From: Oceanihabitans sp. 2_MG-2023
GTDB taxonomy: Bacteria > Bacteroidota > Bacteroidia > Flavobacteriales > Flavobacteriaceae
NCBI RefSeq assembly: GCF_030547245.1
Contig: NZ_JAUOQT010000001.1
Coordinates: 839,101-903,100, forward strand
Reading direction: 5' to 3'
Length of the DNA: 64,000 nt
Shown here: positions 35,091 through 44,286 of the stretch, one piece after another
How positions within the stretch are numbered: position 1 is the first letter of the stretch
Layout: each line of letters opens with the position of its first letter
Position numbers and translations under genes: made by a program
Notes under the pieces: model-generated
What the model was told of the DNA's origin: nothing
Seen by the model: only the letters and a program-made list of their open reading frames with translations
The model's database searches: none

Positions 35091-36236
35091 TTAATTGGTT
35101 TTTTGAAATAAGATTGCTGTATTACAACCTCCAAATCCGGAAGCTGTTTTTAAGAATCTATTACTGTTTTTTTCTGTTGTTTTAGTTATTACGTTTATTG
35201 GTTTAGTTACTCCTAGGGTTTCAAAACCTAACGATCTATAAAGTGTGTTGTTTTTTAAGGCATGCATACCAACAATAGTTTCTACTAATCCTGAAGCTCC
35301 TAATGTATGGCCAAAATAGCCTTTTAAACTGTTTAGTGGTACTGTGCTTAAATTCATTCTGTTAAAAGCGATGGCTTCCATTTCATCATTAAACATGGTT
35401 GCTGTTCCGTGTGCCGAAATAAAATCTACATCTTGAGCAGTAATATTTGCTTGAGCAAATGCAGATTGCATACTTCTATATAATCCTTCTCCTGTTCTTG
35501 AAGGGCCAGAAATATGATTGGCATCGTTACAAGAGCCTTCGCCAATAATAGTAACTGCTTCTTTTGCTAAAACGGTGTTGTCGTTGGTTACTAAAACACT
35601 CGCTGCTACTTCTCCTATATTTATTCCTGTTCTGTTTGCGTCATAAGGTTTACAAGGAGCACTACTTAAAGCCTGAAAAGAATTAAAGCCAGATAAAATA
35701 AATTCTGTAATTACATCTCCACTAGTTATAAATATATGATCGTAAACGCCTTGTTGTATATATCTTTTGGCAATTGCAACTGCTAAAATTCCAGAAACAC
35801 ATGCGTTAGAAACTACAATTGCTTGGTTTTTAAAACCAAAAAAATCTTTAACTTGGTTACCGAGTTCTCCTAAATATGCTCTGTTTTTATGAAAAGGATT
35901 ATTTTCATCTAAAGCATCTACATTTCCTTTTGTAGTAGAAATAATTAATCCTACACGTTGATTAATTTCAATATTTGAAGCTTTAATAACATTGTTTAAA
36001 GAAGAAATCATCATTTGTTCTAAACGTGTATAATTTCCTTTTGGTTGTAGTTTTTTAAAGTTTTCTTGTAGTTTTTCTGTTGGAATTAATGAAGTATAAA
36101 AAGGTTCAGGTAATATTGCTTTGTCGTCTATACGTTGTAAACCAGAAACCTCGTTATTAATTTTAGCAACAACAGCTTCACTGGTAAAGCCTAATGAAGA
36201 AATAATATTATTATGTGAAACGTACACTTTACTCAT
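35091..36236 (-). CDS. Beta-ketoacyl-ACP synthase, FabF-type, active
   Basis: The protein has 381 residues with the triad Cys146-His276-His310 in VSNACVSGI, ISAHGTATMF and KGYFGHTLG. It is divergent from the other two active ketosynthases of the cluster (31858 and 44287), so it may handle a distinct step such as the starter condensation. It overlaps the thioesterase gene by eight bases upstream and lies two bases from the methyltransferase gene downstream. Confidence 0.88.
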   Translation of the reverse strand: MSKVYVSHNNIISSLGFTSEAVVAKINNEVSGLQRIDDKAILPEPFYTSLIPTEKLQENFKKLQPKGNYTRLEQMMISSLNNVIKASNIEINQRVGLIISTTKGNVDALDENNPFHKNRAYLGELGNQVKDFFGFKNQAIVVSNACVSGILAVAIAKRYIQQGVYDHIFITSGDVITEFILSGFNSFQALSSAPCKPYDANRTGINIGEVAASVLVTNDNTVLAKEAVTIIGEGSCNDANHISGPSRTGEGLYRSMQSAFAQANITAQDVDFISAHGTATMFNDEMEAIAFNRMNLSTVPLNSLKGYFGHTLGASGLVETIVGMHALKNNTLYRSLGFETLGVTKPINVITKTTEKNSNRFLKTASGFGGCNTAILFQKTN

Positions 36237-36669
36237 TTAATAAGCCTACGTTTTTTTTCCATTCCATAAAAAACTCTGGAATGGTTAATGATAAATCTCC
36301 TTCACCAATTTTATCTACAAATACCTGAACGGTTTCTCCTGTACAAACTAATTGCTCTTTTTGGTTATAAATTTCATAACGAAAAACCATTTTAGCGGCA
36401 GGACTATCTAGATAAATTGTTTTTATGGTAGCTATGTCTCCATAACGTAAAGGAAGTTTGTGGTCTGTACTTGATTTTACAATTGGTGTTGCATAGCCAT
36501 GCTCTTTTTGGTCTAGATACGAAATACCATGTTTTCTACCAAAGGACTCGCGACCATCTTCAAAATATTGAATATAATTTCCATGCCAAACTATACCTAG
36601 AGGGTCTGTTTCTACAAAGCGCACACGCACTTGATTGGTATGTTCTACTAATTTTTTGTTAGACTGCAT
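36229..36669 (-). CDS. Hotdog acyl-CoA/ACP thioesterase (4HBT-like)
   Basis: The signature VRFVETDPLGIVWHGNYIQYFEDGRE, with the catalytic Asp in DPLGIVWHGNY, identifies a 4-hydroxybenzoyl-CoA thioesterase-like enzyme. I use the ATG at 36669 (MQSNKKLVEHTN); in-frame ATGs at 36681 and 36696 would add 4 or 9 residues and overlap the permease gene further. It probably releases the finished polyene or edits wrongly loaded ACP. It overlaps its downstream ketosynthase gene by eight bases. Confidence 0.83.
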   Translation of the reverse strand: MQSNKKLVEHTNQVRVRFVETDPLGIVWHGNYIQYFEDGRESFGRKHGISYLDQKEHGYATPIVKSSTDHKLPLRYGDIATIKTIYLDSPAAKMVFRYEIYNQKEQLVCTGETVQVFVDKIGEGDLSLTIPEFFMEWKKNVGLLNE

Positions 36670-37924
36670 TTTTCTTTTCATTATAAACAATAGCAATTAA
36701 TGTGGTTACTATAAAAAATAAAAATAGTAAACCTATTTCTGGTAGTATTTTTGAAAGCCCAGTATTTCGTAAAAATACATCGTAAAAAGCATTTAAACCC
36801 CAATTCATAGGAGAAATATTAGATAAAGTTTGCATAAACTTAGGCATAATAAAAACGGGTACCCAAACACCACCAAGAGCTGCTAAAATAACAACAAATG
36901 TTGCACCAAAAGGAGCAGATTGTTCTTGTGTTTTTGCAATGGTACCAAGTAATAATCCCAAGCCAATTGCAGCTAAACCAGAAAATATAGCAACAATAAA
37001 AAGTAGCGGTAAACGCCCTGAAACGTCTAGAGTAGGAAGTCCCATTGCAGGAAAAAGATATACGCCAATAGCTAACATTAGAATAAATTGGATAATGCAA
37101 ACACAAAGGTATACTAGTGTTTTTCCTCCCAAAACTGTAGCGTAAGAAACTGGATTTGTACGTAAACGCACAAAAGTTCCTTGACTTTTTTCTTTAACTA
37201 TATTAATAGATAAAGGTACTATTATAAAGAAAATAGCAAATAATGTCCATGCTGGAACGTTGTGCTGAACGGAGTTAGGTAATATTTCTTCGTCATTTTT
37301 TATAGGAAGAATTTCTTTAAAACTAATAAAACTATCGGTTTCAAAAATAACTTCAGCGGGATCGTCTGTTATTTGTTGTTGAAACGCTTTATAGATGGAT
37401 TGTGTTTCAATTTTTGAAATCATTTTGTCGATTCCGTTTTTTACCGAAGACTTAAAAGTAAGCTGTGTTGCAGGGTCAAAATAAAGTTTTACTTCTTTTT
37501 TAGGAATAACAATTGCTTCTGTTTCATTTTCTTCTTCTAAACCAAATTTAGAAATAATACCTTCTACATTCTGGGTTACTTTTTTTTCTAAATCGGAAGA
37601 TAAGTGCTCAGGAATAATAATAGCTAGCTGGTTCTTTCCTGAAAAAACCAGATCTTTGGCTTCCGTTTCTGTTTCTTTTACAATAATTTCAAACGTATTC
37701 GAGTTTGCTAATCCATCTTGAATGGTTTGCGAAACGGTACCTTTATCATTATCGACAATTAAAATGGGGATTTTAGTATCGCTAATGGTTTTAAACGTAC
37801 TATCTTGAATAATAGTTATGGTAATAATAAGTACTAATGGCATAATAAATAATACCACAAGACCTCCAAAATCTTTAATTAGGAGTAAGTACTCTTTGTA
37901 TGCTGAAGCCCAAAGTTTACGCAT
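36659..37924 (-). CDS. ABC-2 type transporter permease
   Basis: The protein has 421 residues with an N-terminal helix (about 23-43), a large extracytoplasmic domain to about 220, and five more helices in the C-terminal half (TLFAIFFIIVPLSINIVKEKSQGTF, VRLRTNPVSY). This is the ABC-2/NodJ-like exporter layout. It pairs with the ATP-binding subunit gene, which it overlaps by eight bases. The pair could export the pigment or a precursor across the inner membrane. Confidence 0.87.
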   Translation of the reverse strand: MRKLWASAYKEYLLLIKDFGGLVVLFIMPLVLIITITIIQDSTFKTISDTKIPILIVDNDKGTVSQTIQDGLANSNTFEIIVKETETEAKDLVFSGKNQLAIIIPEHLSSDLEKKVTQNVEGIISKFGLEEENETEAIVIPKKEVKLYFDPATQLTFKSSVKNGIDKMISKIETQSIYKAFQQQITDDPAEVIFETDSFISFKEILPIKNDEEILPNSVQHNVPAWTLFAIFFIIVPLSINIVKEKSQGTFVRLRTNPVSYATVLGGKTLVYLCVCIIQFILMLAIGVYLFPAMGLPTLDVSGRLPLLFIVAIFSGLAAIGLGLLLGTIAKTQEQSAPFGATFVVILAALGGVWVPVFIMPKFMQTLSNISPMNWGLNAFYDVFLRNTGLSKILPEIGLLFLFFIVTTLIAIVYNEKKNAV

Positions 37925-38660
37925 GATCTCTTAAGGCTTTTCCTGTTAAACGTAAAAACACATCTTCTAGATTGTGTGCTCCTTCATACTTATTTATAAG
38001 AGCTGCTGGTCGACCTGTAGTTATTAATTTACCATGATCTATTATTGCAATTCTAGAGCAAAAAGTTTCAGCTTCATTTAAATGGTGCGAAGTATAAATT
38101 ATAGTAGTCCCTTTTTTGTTTAGATTTTGAAGAAACTCGATAATTACATTTTTAGATTGTACATCTACACCAACGGTAGGTTCATCTAAAAATAAAACTT
38201 TTGGTTCGTGTAAAATGCTAGCAATTAGGTTAATTCTACGTTTCATTCCACCAGAAAATGTTTCTATTTTCTTATTTGAAAATTGTGACAATCCTAGTGT
38301 TTGTAAGTATTCGTTAATTTTGTTGCTTAATTTTTTCCCATGTAATCCATACATACTTCCAAAATATTTTAGATTTTCGAAAGCAGTTAGAGTAGGATAG
38401 AGTGCATACTCTTGTGGTACTATACCAATAAGTTGTTTGAGTTCATTTTTATGCGTTTGATACGTTAAACCGTTTATGGTAAAAGAACCAGATGTTGGTT
38501 TTATTAACGAGCACAATATGGAAATTAATGTGGTTTTTCCTGCTCCATTTGGACCAAGAAGCCCAAAAATTTCTTTTTCCTCAATGAACAAATCAAAATC
38601 TACTACCGAAAAATTTTCGGCAGTTTTATATTTTTTAGAAACCTGTTCAATATTAATCAT
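37917..38660 (-). CDS. ABC transporter ATP-binding protein
   Basis: The protein has 247 residues with Walker A GPNGAGKT (36-43), signature FSGGMKRR, Walker B VLFLDEPTVGVD and the switch His in YTSHHL. It energises the ABC-2 permease encoded directly downstream. It starts one base from the end of the BtrH-like gene. Confidence 0.92.
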   Translation of the reverse strand: MINIEQVSKKYKTAENFSVVDFDLFIEEKEIFGLLGPNGAGKTTLISILCSLIKPTSGSFTINGLTYQTHKNELKQLIGIVPQEYALYPTLTAFENLKYFGSMYGLHGKKLSNKINEYLQTLGLSQFSNKKIETFSGGMKRRINLIASILHEPKVLFLDEPTVGVDVQSKNVIIEFLQNLNKKGTTIIYTSHHLNEAETFCSRIAIIDHGKLITTGRPAALINKYEGAHNLEDVFLRLTGKALRDHA

Positions 38661-38661
38661 A

Positions 38662-39657
38662 TTAAATAGCTTTTTTTAAAGCTTTAAAAAACACTTCTTC
38701 TTTGTCTGCAATAGCTTCTAACTGCGTTGCTACTTCATTATAACCATCTGTTTTTGCTCCTCTATTTTTATAAATACGAGATGCATCTACAGCAAAATCA
38801 CGCCATAAATCACCGATTTTTGTCATTTCTTTTGCAAGTTCAGTAAGCTTAGGATTGTTTAAAATTTTGCTTGATTCTTGTAAAAAGGCAGCAAAAATAT
38901 AGCGAAAACCTCCACCTCCAGTTCCTATTTCTTCTTGCATTCTTACAATTTGTCCTAAGTAATGATTTGCTTTTTTAGTCCCTAATTTTTTAGGCCATTT
39001 TCTAATTTGTTTTGCAGTAAAACGAATTCCTTTTACGCCAATAATAGGCATTGGAGCTAACATATCTCTGCAGGTATGTTTTATTCCTTTTAGAATTGCT
39101 TTTTCTAAATTCAATTCTTTAGGGAAGTTTGTTGGGTAATATATATGTCCTTTTGGAGGTAATGCGCCTTTAGCAAACCTTACTTTTTCGAGTTCTTTTG
39201 CAGTTAAAGTAGTTACAGTTTCCATTACAGGATCGCTAATTAAATATGTGTCTTTTTCTTTGCCATAAACGACTAAGTTGTGCGCATTAAAATGAAAGCG
39301 ATACTCATCCGGAAAATACGTTAGGTTGTAAACACCAACTTGTAAACCAACAGGGTTATTATTGATTAAATTTTCGTCTAATCTAGCTTTAGCTTTTTTA
39401 GGATCTTTAAATTTTTCTCGTTCTATTTTTATACCAACACGTTTTGCAAAACGTTTAAAAATAAATCCAGGCATTGCTCTGTATGTAATAGCTGGAGCGT
39501 GATTAACTTTTAAAAACGGAATATAACAAAATAGTAGTCCAGATCCAATACCAAATACCATTGGCTCACTTACATTAAAGCCATGGTGTTTCATTAAATT
39601 AGAAACCACACCATTTTCGCAATGCGCAGATTGATGGTGAGTAAAGTTAATTTGCAT
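38662..39657 (-). CDS. BtrH N-terminal-domain protein
   Basis: The protein has 331 residues. The N-terminal half matches the BtrH N-terminal domain (DUF4872 family context), a papain-like acyl-transfer fold. A conserved Cys occurs in HHQSAHCENG (near residue 13), His in FNAHNLVVYGKEKD, and Asp in YLISDPV. In butirosin biosynthesis BtrH moves an acyl group from an ACP to an amine. Here, next to two ACPs, it may move an acyl group from ACP to another acceptor. It overlaps the downstream end of the small helix-turn-helix-like gene by 11 bases. Confidence 0.75.
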   Translation of the reverse strand: MQINFTHHQSAHCENGVVSNLMKHHGFNVSEPMVFGIGSGLLFCYIPFLKVNHAPAITYRAMPGFIFKRFAKRVGIKIEREKFKDPKKAKARLDENLINNNPVGLQVGVYNLTYFPDEYRFHFNAHNLVVYGKEKDTYLISDPVMETVTTLTAKELEKVRFAKGALPPKGHIYYPTNFPKELNLEKAILKGIKHTCRDMLAPMPIIGVKGIRFTAKQIRKWPKKLGTKKANHYLGQIVRMQEEIGTGGGGFRYIFAAFLQESSKILNNPKLTELAKEMTKIGDLWRDFAVDASRIYKNRGAKTDGYNEVATQLEAIADKEEVFFKALKKAI

Positions 39658-40057
39658 GGTCTAGGTTTTTTAGTTGGTCTATAGTAATTTCAAAAACCTC
39701 TGCATATTTTTGAAGGGTTTTATTAGATAGTTTATGGAATACTTTTGGTTTAAAATGACGTTTTACTCGCCATTGCCAAATACCAACATAACTTGCTAAA
39801 ATAGGAAGATCCATTTTATGTAGTTCCATATAATATTCTATTGGACTAGTTATGTTGTTTTTTACTCTTTTTTTTGCGTCTGCAACACGTTGATTAATGT
39901 CTTCGATTGCATTATCTAGTGCAATAGTTTTAGGGTCCCAACCAGTTGTGTGTGCTGTTGTATATTCGCCATTTTCGTCTACAGCATAGCATAATTCTCT
40001 AAAATTTGCTGACTCTAGGTTACTTTTATCTTGAGGTACTTCGCTTTTTTTCATCAC
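39647..40057 (-). CDS. Small HTH-like conserved protein of the flexirubin cluster
   Basis: The 136 residues have a helical N-terminus and, from about residue 80, a sequence (LPILASYVGIWQWRVKRHFKPKVFHKLSNKTLQKYAEVFEITIDQLKNL) that resembles a Cro/C1-type helix-turn-helix. It is embedded in a tight operon, three bases from a dehydratase gene and overlapping the BtrH-like gene. A DNA-binding regulator is possible, but a structural role paired with the BtrH-like protein is equally open. Confidence 0.6.
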   Translation of the reverse strand: MMKKSEVPQDKSNLESANFRELCYAVDENGEYTTAHTTGWDPKTIALDNAIEDINQRVADAKKRVKNNITSPIEYYMELHKMDLPILASYVGIWQWRVKRHFKPKVFHKLSNKTLQKYAEVFEITIDQLKNLDHAN

Positions 40058-40059
40058 CT

Positions 40060-40524
40060 TTAACTTTTAGGCATTTCTTGAATAAACAAATTCATTTCAC
40101 AAGATAATAATTCTTTATTTGAGGATGAAATACTGCATTCTAAAGTACAAATGCTATAATGATCTGCGTCAAATCTAGATTTTAAATTTGCTTTAGATAT
40201 TATGGTTTCTCCAATTTTTGGAGAAGCAAAAAGAGTTACTTTTTTTATTGCTGAAATAAAGCCTATTAATTTTGTGCCTTCACCTTCTAAATCATCTTCT
40301 TCAAAATAACTTTTACCAACAATAGAAGAGCAGGTTTGCGCTGCATTTTCAATTAAACCAACTTCGTTAAATACGTTGTTTTCATCTGTAAAAATACAGT
40401 CTTCTTTTATTTTAAAGGAAGTGGTTACGTGTTCATCATCAATAGATATTACATGGTCTACCATTAAAAATGGCGCACGATGTGGTAAAAATTTTGTGAT
40501 ATCTAGTGACTGAAAATTATTCAT
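40060..40524 (-). CDS. Hotdog dehydratase-like protein (FabA/FabZ-type)
   Basis: The protein has 154 residues. The N-terminal ITKFLPHRAPFLMVDHVISID and a central VGLIENAAQTCSSIVG helix match dehydratase-type hotdog proteins. The next gene upstream encodes a related protein with the same start pattern; the two share one base and may form a heterodimer, as hotdog dehydratases of aryl polyene clusters do. It would dehydrate 3-hydroxyacyl intermediates. Confidence 0.8.
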   Translation of the reverse strand: MNNFQSLDITKFLPHRAPFLMVDHVISIDDEHVTTSFKIKEDCIFTDENNVFNEVGLIENAAQTCSSIVGKSYFEEDDLEGEGTKLIGFISAIKKVTLFASPKIGETIISKANLKSRFDADHYSICTLECSISSSNKELLSCEMNLFIQEMPKS

Positions 40525-40946
40525 TAGTTAGCAATAACTGTTTTCATTTGAGCAAAAGCAATTTCTTCTTTTTCCTGGTTAAAAGCTTTAACTTCTACCA
40601 TGGTTACCCCCATAAATTCATGAAGTATAGTTGCTTCTGTTGTAATGGTTTCATTTAATTTTGGAAGTTTGTTTACATCTACTTTTTTAATAGATCCTAT
40701 ATAGCCAGTTGGTGCTTGTTCTCCTTTTAAAAAAAAATCGTAACCAGTATGTAGAGCAACTGTTTGTGCTAGGTTTTCAATGATTCCAGGTTCTAAAAAA
40801 AAGTTGTCTTTTACAAAAAGATTGGTGTCTAAAATAGTGAAGCTGGACACAATTTTATCGGCAGAAAAATCTAATAAAGTGTCTACCATTACAAATGGTG
40901 TTTTCTGCGGAATTAAATGTGATATGTCTGTTATTGGTAAAATCAT
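40524..40946 (-). CDS. Hotdog dehydratase-like protein (partner of 40060)
   Basis: The protein has 140 residues with ISHLIPQKTPFVMVDTLLDFS and EPGIIENLAQTVALHTGYDF, the same layout as its neighbour. In place of the typical PHR motif it has PQK. One of the pair may therefore be non-catalytic. It abuts darB directly (start at 40946, darB stop at 40947). Confidence 0.8.
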   Translation of the reverse strand: MILPITDISHLIPQKTPFVMVDTLLDFSADKIVSSFTILDTNLFVKDNFFLEPGIIENLAQTVALHTGYDFFLKGEQAPTGYIGSIKKVDVNKLPKLNETITTEATILHEFMGVTMVEVKAFNQEKEEIAFAQMKTVIAN

Positions 40947-42080
40947 TTAGCAAACAGTTAAAAGTGCATAAGCATAGGCAAATCGAGCGCTTTCCGGAAC
41001 AGAGAGTAATATTTTTTCTCCTTTTTTAAGTTTACCTGAATGTACAAGTTCTTCTAACATAATGTAGATTGAACCTGCTCCAACATTACCGACTTTACTT
41101 AAATTCATGAACCAATTTTCCCAAGGGATTTCAACGCCTTGTGCTACCATTTCTTTATATAAACTTTCTTTAAAATAATAAGAAGAAACATGGGGTAAAT
41201 AATAATTAATGTCTTCTGGCTTCATATTGTGTTTTGCGATAGCTTTTTTTAAACTATCAACACCTTTTACTAAAATATTTTCGCCAAGAAGTTTTACATC
41301 TTGTTTCATTGCGAATAATGATTTTTTACTCCATTGGTCTGAAGGATATTCGCTCCAAGGTTTTAAAAATCCGTCTTTTAGTTTATCACCTCCAGCATAC
41401 ATACATGCTTCTACTTCATGCGCATAGGAGTAGCCTTCCATCCATTCTATTTTTAATGGTTGGTTTCCTTTTGGCTCACTTTCTAATAAAAAAGCACCAG
41501 CCCCATCGGATAGCATCCAACGTAAAAAATCTTTATTAAAGGCTAATATAGGATTATCTTCTAATGTTTCTAGGTGTTTTAATTCCTCTTCAAAAGTATC
41601 CGACATCATCCAAGAAGATGTACGCTCAGATCCAGTACATACTGCATTTTTGGTTTCACCAGACTTTACAGACATGTAGCCATATTTAAGTGCATTCATA
41701 CCAGAAACGCAAGCTCCAGATGGAGAGTTTATTTCAAGGTTTCCGTTTTTAAGAAATCCATGAACCATTGCAGCATGTGAAGGTAAAATTTGATCCGGAC
41801 TAGATGTACCGCAAGAAAGCAACTCTATGTCTTTTGCTTTAAAATCTTGGTCACATAAAGCAACAACGGCTTCTTTGGTTAATTGCGCATTGTTATGTGT
41901 TATGTTGCCATTATCATCAATAGCATAGTATCTCGTTTTTATTTGATTGTTTCTTAAAACAATTCGTCTTCCTTTAGAAGTTTTACCGTTTATTATACCT
42001 AATTTTTCCTCCATTTCGTCGTTTGAAATTGGACGATTTGGTAGAAATTTTGAAACTTTGTTTATGTAAACGTCTTTCAT
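40947..42080 (-). CDS. darB: DarB: KAS III-like dialkylresorcinol ketosynthase
   Basis: The protein has 377 residues of the thiolase-fold KAS III branch. The nucleophile is Cys124 in SGACVSGMNALKYG; a His in INYYLPHVSS and an Asn in KVGNVGAGSIY complete the triad. In dialkylresorcinol biosynthesis DarB joins two acyl thioesters into a cyclohexanedione. Here darA follows upstream, nine bases away, the standard darA-darB pairing. The product is the alkylated resorcinol half of flexirubin. Confidence 0.9.
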   Translation of the reverse strand: MKDVYINKVSKFLPNRPISNDEMEEKLGIINGKTSKGRRIVLRNNQIKTRYYAIDDNGNITHNNAQLTKEAVVALCDQDFKAKDIELLSCGTSSPDQILPSHAAMVHGFLKNGNLEINSPSGACVSGMNALKYGYMSVKSGETKNAVCTGSERTSSWMMSDTFEEELKHLETLEDNPILAFNKDFLRWMLSDGAGAFLLESEPKGNQPLKIEWMEGYSYAHEVEACMYAGGDKLKDGFLKPWSEYPSDQWSKKSLFAMKQDVKLLGENILVKGVDSLKKAIAKHNMKPEDINYYLPHVSSYYFKESLYKEMVAQGVEIPWENWFMNLSKVGNVGAGSIYIMLEELVHSGKLKKGEKILLSVPESARFAYAYALLTVC

Positions 42081-42088
42081 TTTATGCC

Positions 42089-43012
42089 TTACTCTATATA
42101 TTTTACAGAAGAATAGTATACTCTGTCTTTTTTTATTTTATGTATTGAAAACACATAAGTCAACAAAAATAAGATAAAAACAATAGGTGCAATAATCCAA
42201 ATGGCAAATAATAAGTAATAACTAAAAAATTTAACCCAAAAAGCACGTTTTTTACTGTTTTTATTGCCTTTAGATTGAATTAAATTTGCCCATTTAGAAA
42301 AAAGGATGTTTGCACGCTTATCAGTTAATACCAAAAAAGGTTTAATTTTTACCGCATTTGCATGTAAAAAAGCGTCTTGTAAATTGTTGAAATTGTTCTC
42401 TTTTAAGTGTTTTAGTAGGATACTGCCAAACTTACCGGCTTCGTCAATGTCTTTTTGTGAAACTCCTGGTTTAGGAAAAATGCCAAGATAGCGTTCTTTT
42501 TTTCCTGTCATCATCCATTTTGCAATAGTAATAACGCTTATGTGGTTTATATGTCTATCTACTAAAGCAATATTGCCAACTAAATTAGCTTCTAGGTCTA
42601 GTAATTTTTTCTTCATTTTCTCTTGTGCCATAATCCACATATTCCTACAGCCAATAACAGTAATTACTGGCGTATTTTTGAGTATTTTTTTGGCATCTGT
42701 TGTATTTAAAAATGAATTTATAGGAATAGAAGGTGTTAAGTACCAAATTTGATAACCTAAAATTATGAGATCATATTTTTTATTAAGTATGTCTAAAGAA
42801 ATTGGTTTTACTTTTTGTGGTATTTGTTGGTAAGTTTCAGGAAAAGCACCATAAAAATCCTTCTCTTTCCAAGGGAAAGGAAAAGGTTGTTCCATTTTTA
42901 TTTCATGATAATCTACTTGAATAGCATCACTAGTTAAAGGAGAAACAATGTTGTTCACAATTTCGGTTAATTGACCTGATTGTGAATAATGTATTACTAA
43001 AACGTTTTTCAA
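42089..43012 (-). CDS. darA: DarA: flavodoxin-like dialkylresorcinol aromatase
   Basis: The protein has 307 residues. The N-terminal 180 residues are flavodoxin-like with an FMN phosphate-loop pattern (VLVIHYSQSGQLTEIV) and the conserved YDLIILGYQIWYLTPSIPINSFL. A C-terminal helix (WVKFFSYYLLFAIWIIAPIVFILFLLTYVF) anchors it in the membrane. DarA oxidises the cyclohexanedione made by DarB to the resorcinol. It precedes darB in the operon. A 113-base AT-rich gap separates it from the acyltransferase gene upstream. Confidence 0.9.
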   Translation of the reverse strand: MKNVLVIHYSQSGQLTEIVNNIVSPLTSDAIQVDYHEIKMEQPFPFPWKEKDFYGAFPETYQQIPQKVKPISLDILNKKYDLIILGYQIWYLTPSIPINSFLNTTDAKKILKNTPVITVIGCRNMWIMAQEKMKKKLLDLEANLVGNIALVDRHINHISVITIAKWMMTGKKERYLGIFPKPGVSQKDIDEAGKFGSILLKHLKENNFNNLQDAFLHANAVKIKPFLVLTDKRANILFSKWANLIQSKGNKNSKKRAFWVKFFSYYLLFAIWIIAPIVFILFLLTYVFSIHKIKKDRVYYSSVKYIE

Positions 43013-43125
43013 AAGTTATAATTTTTGGTAATTTCGGAATAAAAGTCTAGATATAGAAGTTTCCCTCATTGTAAATAATAGAACTTATTAACTTTTACGA
43101 AAAGTATAAAAAAATAATAGCTTTC

Positions 43126-44016
43126 TTAATTATTTTTATTGAAAGTTTCCCAAAAATCAAAATAGTTAAACCATTGTAGCGGGTACTTGTTTAGCATCCA
43201 AGATACACTTTCTGTGTATTCTTTTAATAATGCTTGGGCATCTCTATGTTTTGCTTCTGCTTTTCTTGTAAAAAGATGGTAATGTTTGTTGGTTTCTTTC
43301 ATTACGTATACAAATAGAACAGGGACTTTTAAACGCGATGCAAGCATAAAGGGTCCTGCAGGGAATTTTGCTACTTGGTTTAATAAGTCTTGCGTTAAGT
43401 GTTTAGAGCCTTTAATATATCTGTCTCCCGTAATTACAACAAGCTCATTTCTTGTTAGAGCGGCATTGATTTCAAATATATGACCTAAATCTTCTTGTAT
43501 TAAAATAAGGTTTACTTTAGGTTTTTCTGTTACACTTTCTAGGTATTCTTTAATATTAGAATGTTCTGCATCTGTGGTTAAAATACTTATAGAAGTGTTT
43601 TCTTCTAACTCTCCAAAAAAGTGTTCTGCAATTTCAAAATTACCAACATGTGCACTAATTAAAACACCTCCTTTTTTTTGTTTTAAAGCATCGTTGATAA
43701 GCTCAACACCATCAAAATGATAAGTAAATTTGTCTCGTAAACCTGAAGATATAGCTATTTTGTCTATAATCGTTTGTCCAAATACATAGTAGCTTTTATA
43801 AATATTTAAAAAGCTTTTTAGTTTAGAGTTTTTTCGTCTTTCACGAAAATAATAGTAACTCGCTCTTGTGCTATCTCCAGCAAAAAAGCAAAAGTAAAAA
43901 GCAACAAAATAGAGGATAAAGTATGCAGAGCCAATTCCGAAAGTTTTCATGCAAAACACAAAAATTTTGTATCCAAAAACGGTTCCTCTGGACTTTCCTT
44001 GCCATTCAGCAGCCAT
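43126..44016 (-). CDS. LpxL/HtrB-like lipid acyltransferase
   Basis: The protein has 296 residues. A hydrophobic segment (about 28-48) precedes an acyltransferase domain with the His-x4-Glu dyad His123/Glu128 in SAHVGNFEIAE and later GDRYIKGSKHL and FPAGPFMLASRLKVPVLFVY. This is the lysophospholipid/lauroyl acyltransferase family that transfers acyl chains from ACP. Acyltransferases of this kind are standard in aryl polyene and flexirubin clusters, where one is thought to attach the pigment's acyl part to a lipid or aromatic hydroxyl. It lies 21 bases from the second ACP gene. Confidence 0.82.
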   Translation of the reverse strand: MAAEWQGKSRGTVFGYKIFVFCMKTFGIGSAYFILYFVAFYFCFFAGDSTRASYYYFRERRKNSKLKSFLNIYKSYYVFGQTIIDKIAISSGLRDKFTYHFDGVELINDALKQKKGGVLISAHVGNFEIAEHFFGELEENTSISILTTDAEHSNIKEYLESVTEKPKVNLILIQEDLGHIFEINAALTRNELVVITGDRYIKGSKHLTQDLLNQVAKFPAGPFMLASRLKVPVLFVYVMKETNKHYHLFTRKAEAKHRDAQALLKEYTESVSWMLNKYPLQWFNYFDFWETFNKNN

Positions 44017-44037
44017 AAATATTTAAAGTAAAATGGT

Positions 44038-44280
44038 TTAGCTTAATTTTTTTTCTATTAAGTCATAGAAGTCTTGAAGCGATTCTACATTTACAAAGTC
44101 TTCTCCAACTAACTTCACGCCAAAGTTAGACTCTACAGCTACCACAAGGTCCACAAAGTCTAAGCTATCTAATTCTAGAGTGTCTTTTAAGTTCGCTTCA
44201 GGAGCTATGTCGTCTGCTTCAACTTCAAATTCATCTATAAGAAAGTCGTTTATCTTTTCAATAATAACTTCTTTAGTCAT
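44038..44280 (-). CDS. Acyl carrier protein 2
   Basis: The protein has 80 residues with attachment Ser39 in DTLELDSLDFVDLV. It differs clearly from ACP 1 at 33144, so the two may serve different arms (polyene and resorcinol) of the pathway. It lies between a ketosynthase gene (six bases away) and the acyltransferase gene. Confidence 0.93.
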   Translation of the reverse strand: MTKEVIIEKINDFLIDEFEVEADDIAPEANLKDTLELDSLDFVDLVVAVESNFGVKLVGEDFVNVESLQDFYDLIEKKLS

Positions 44281-44286
44281 ATTGTA

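Noticed and set aside
36840..37106. 88-residue Trp/Cys-rich minus-strand reading
   Set aside because: It is a frame shadow of the ABC permease gene.
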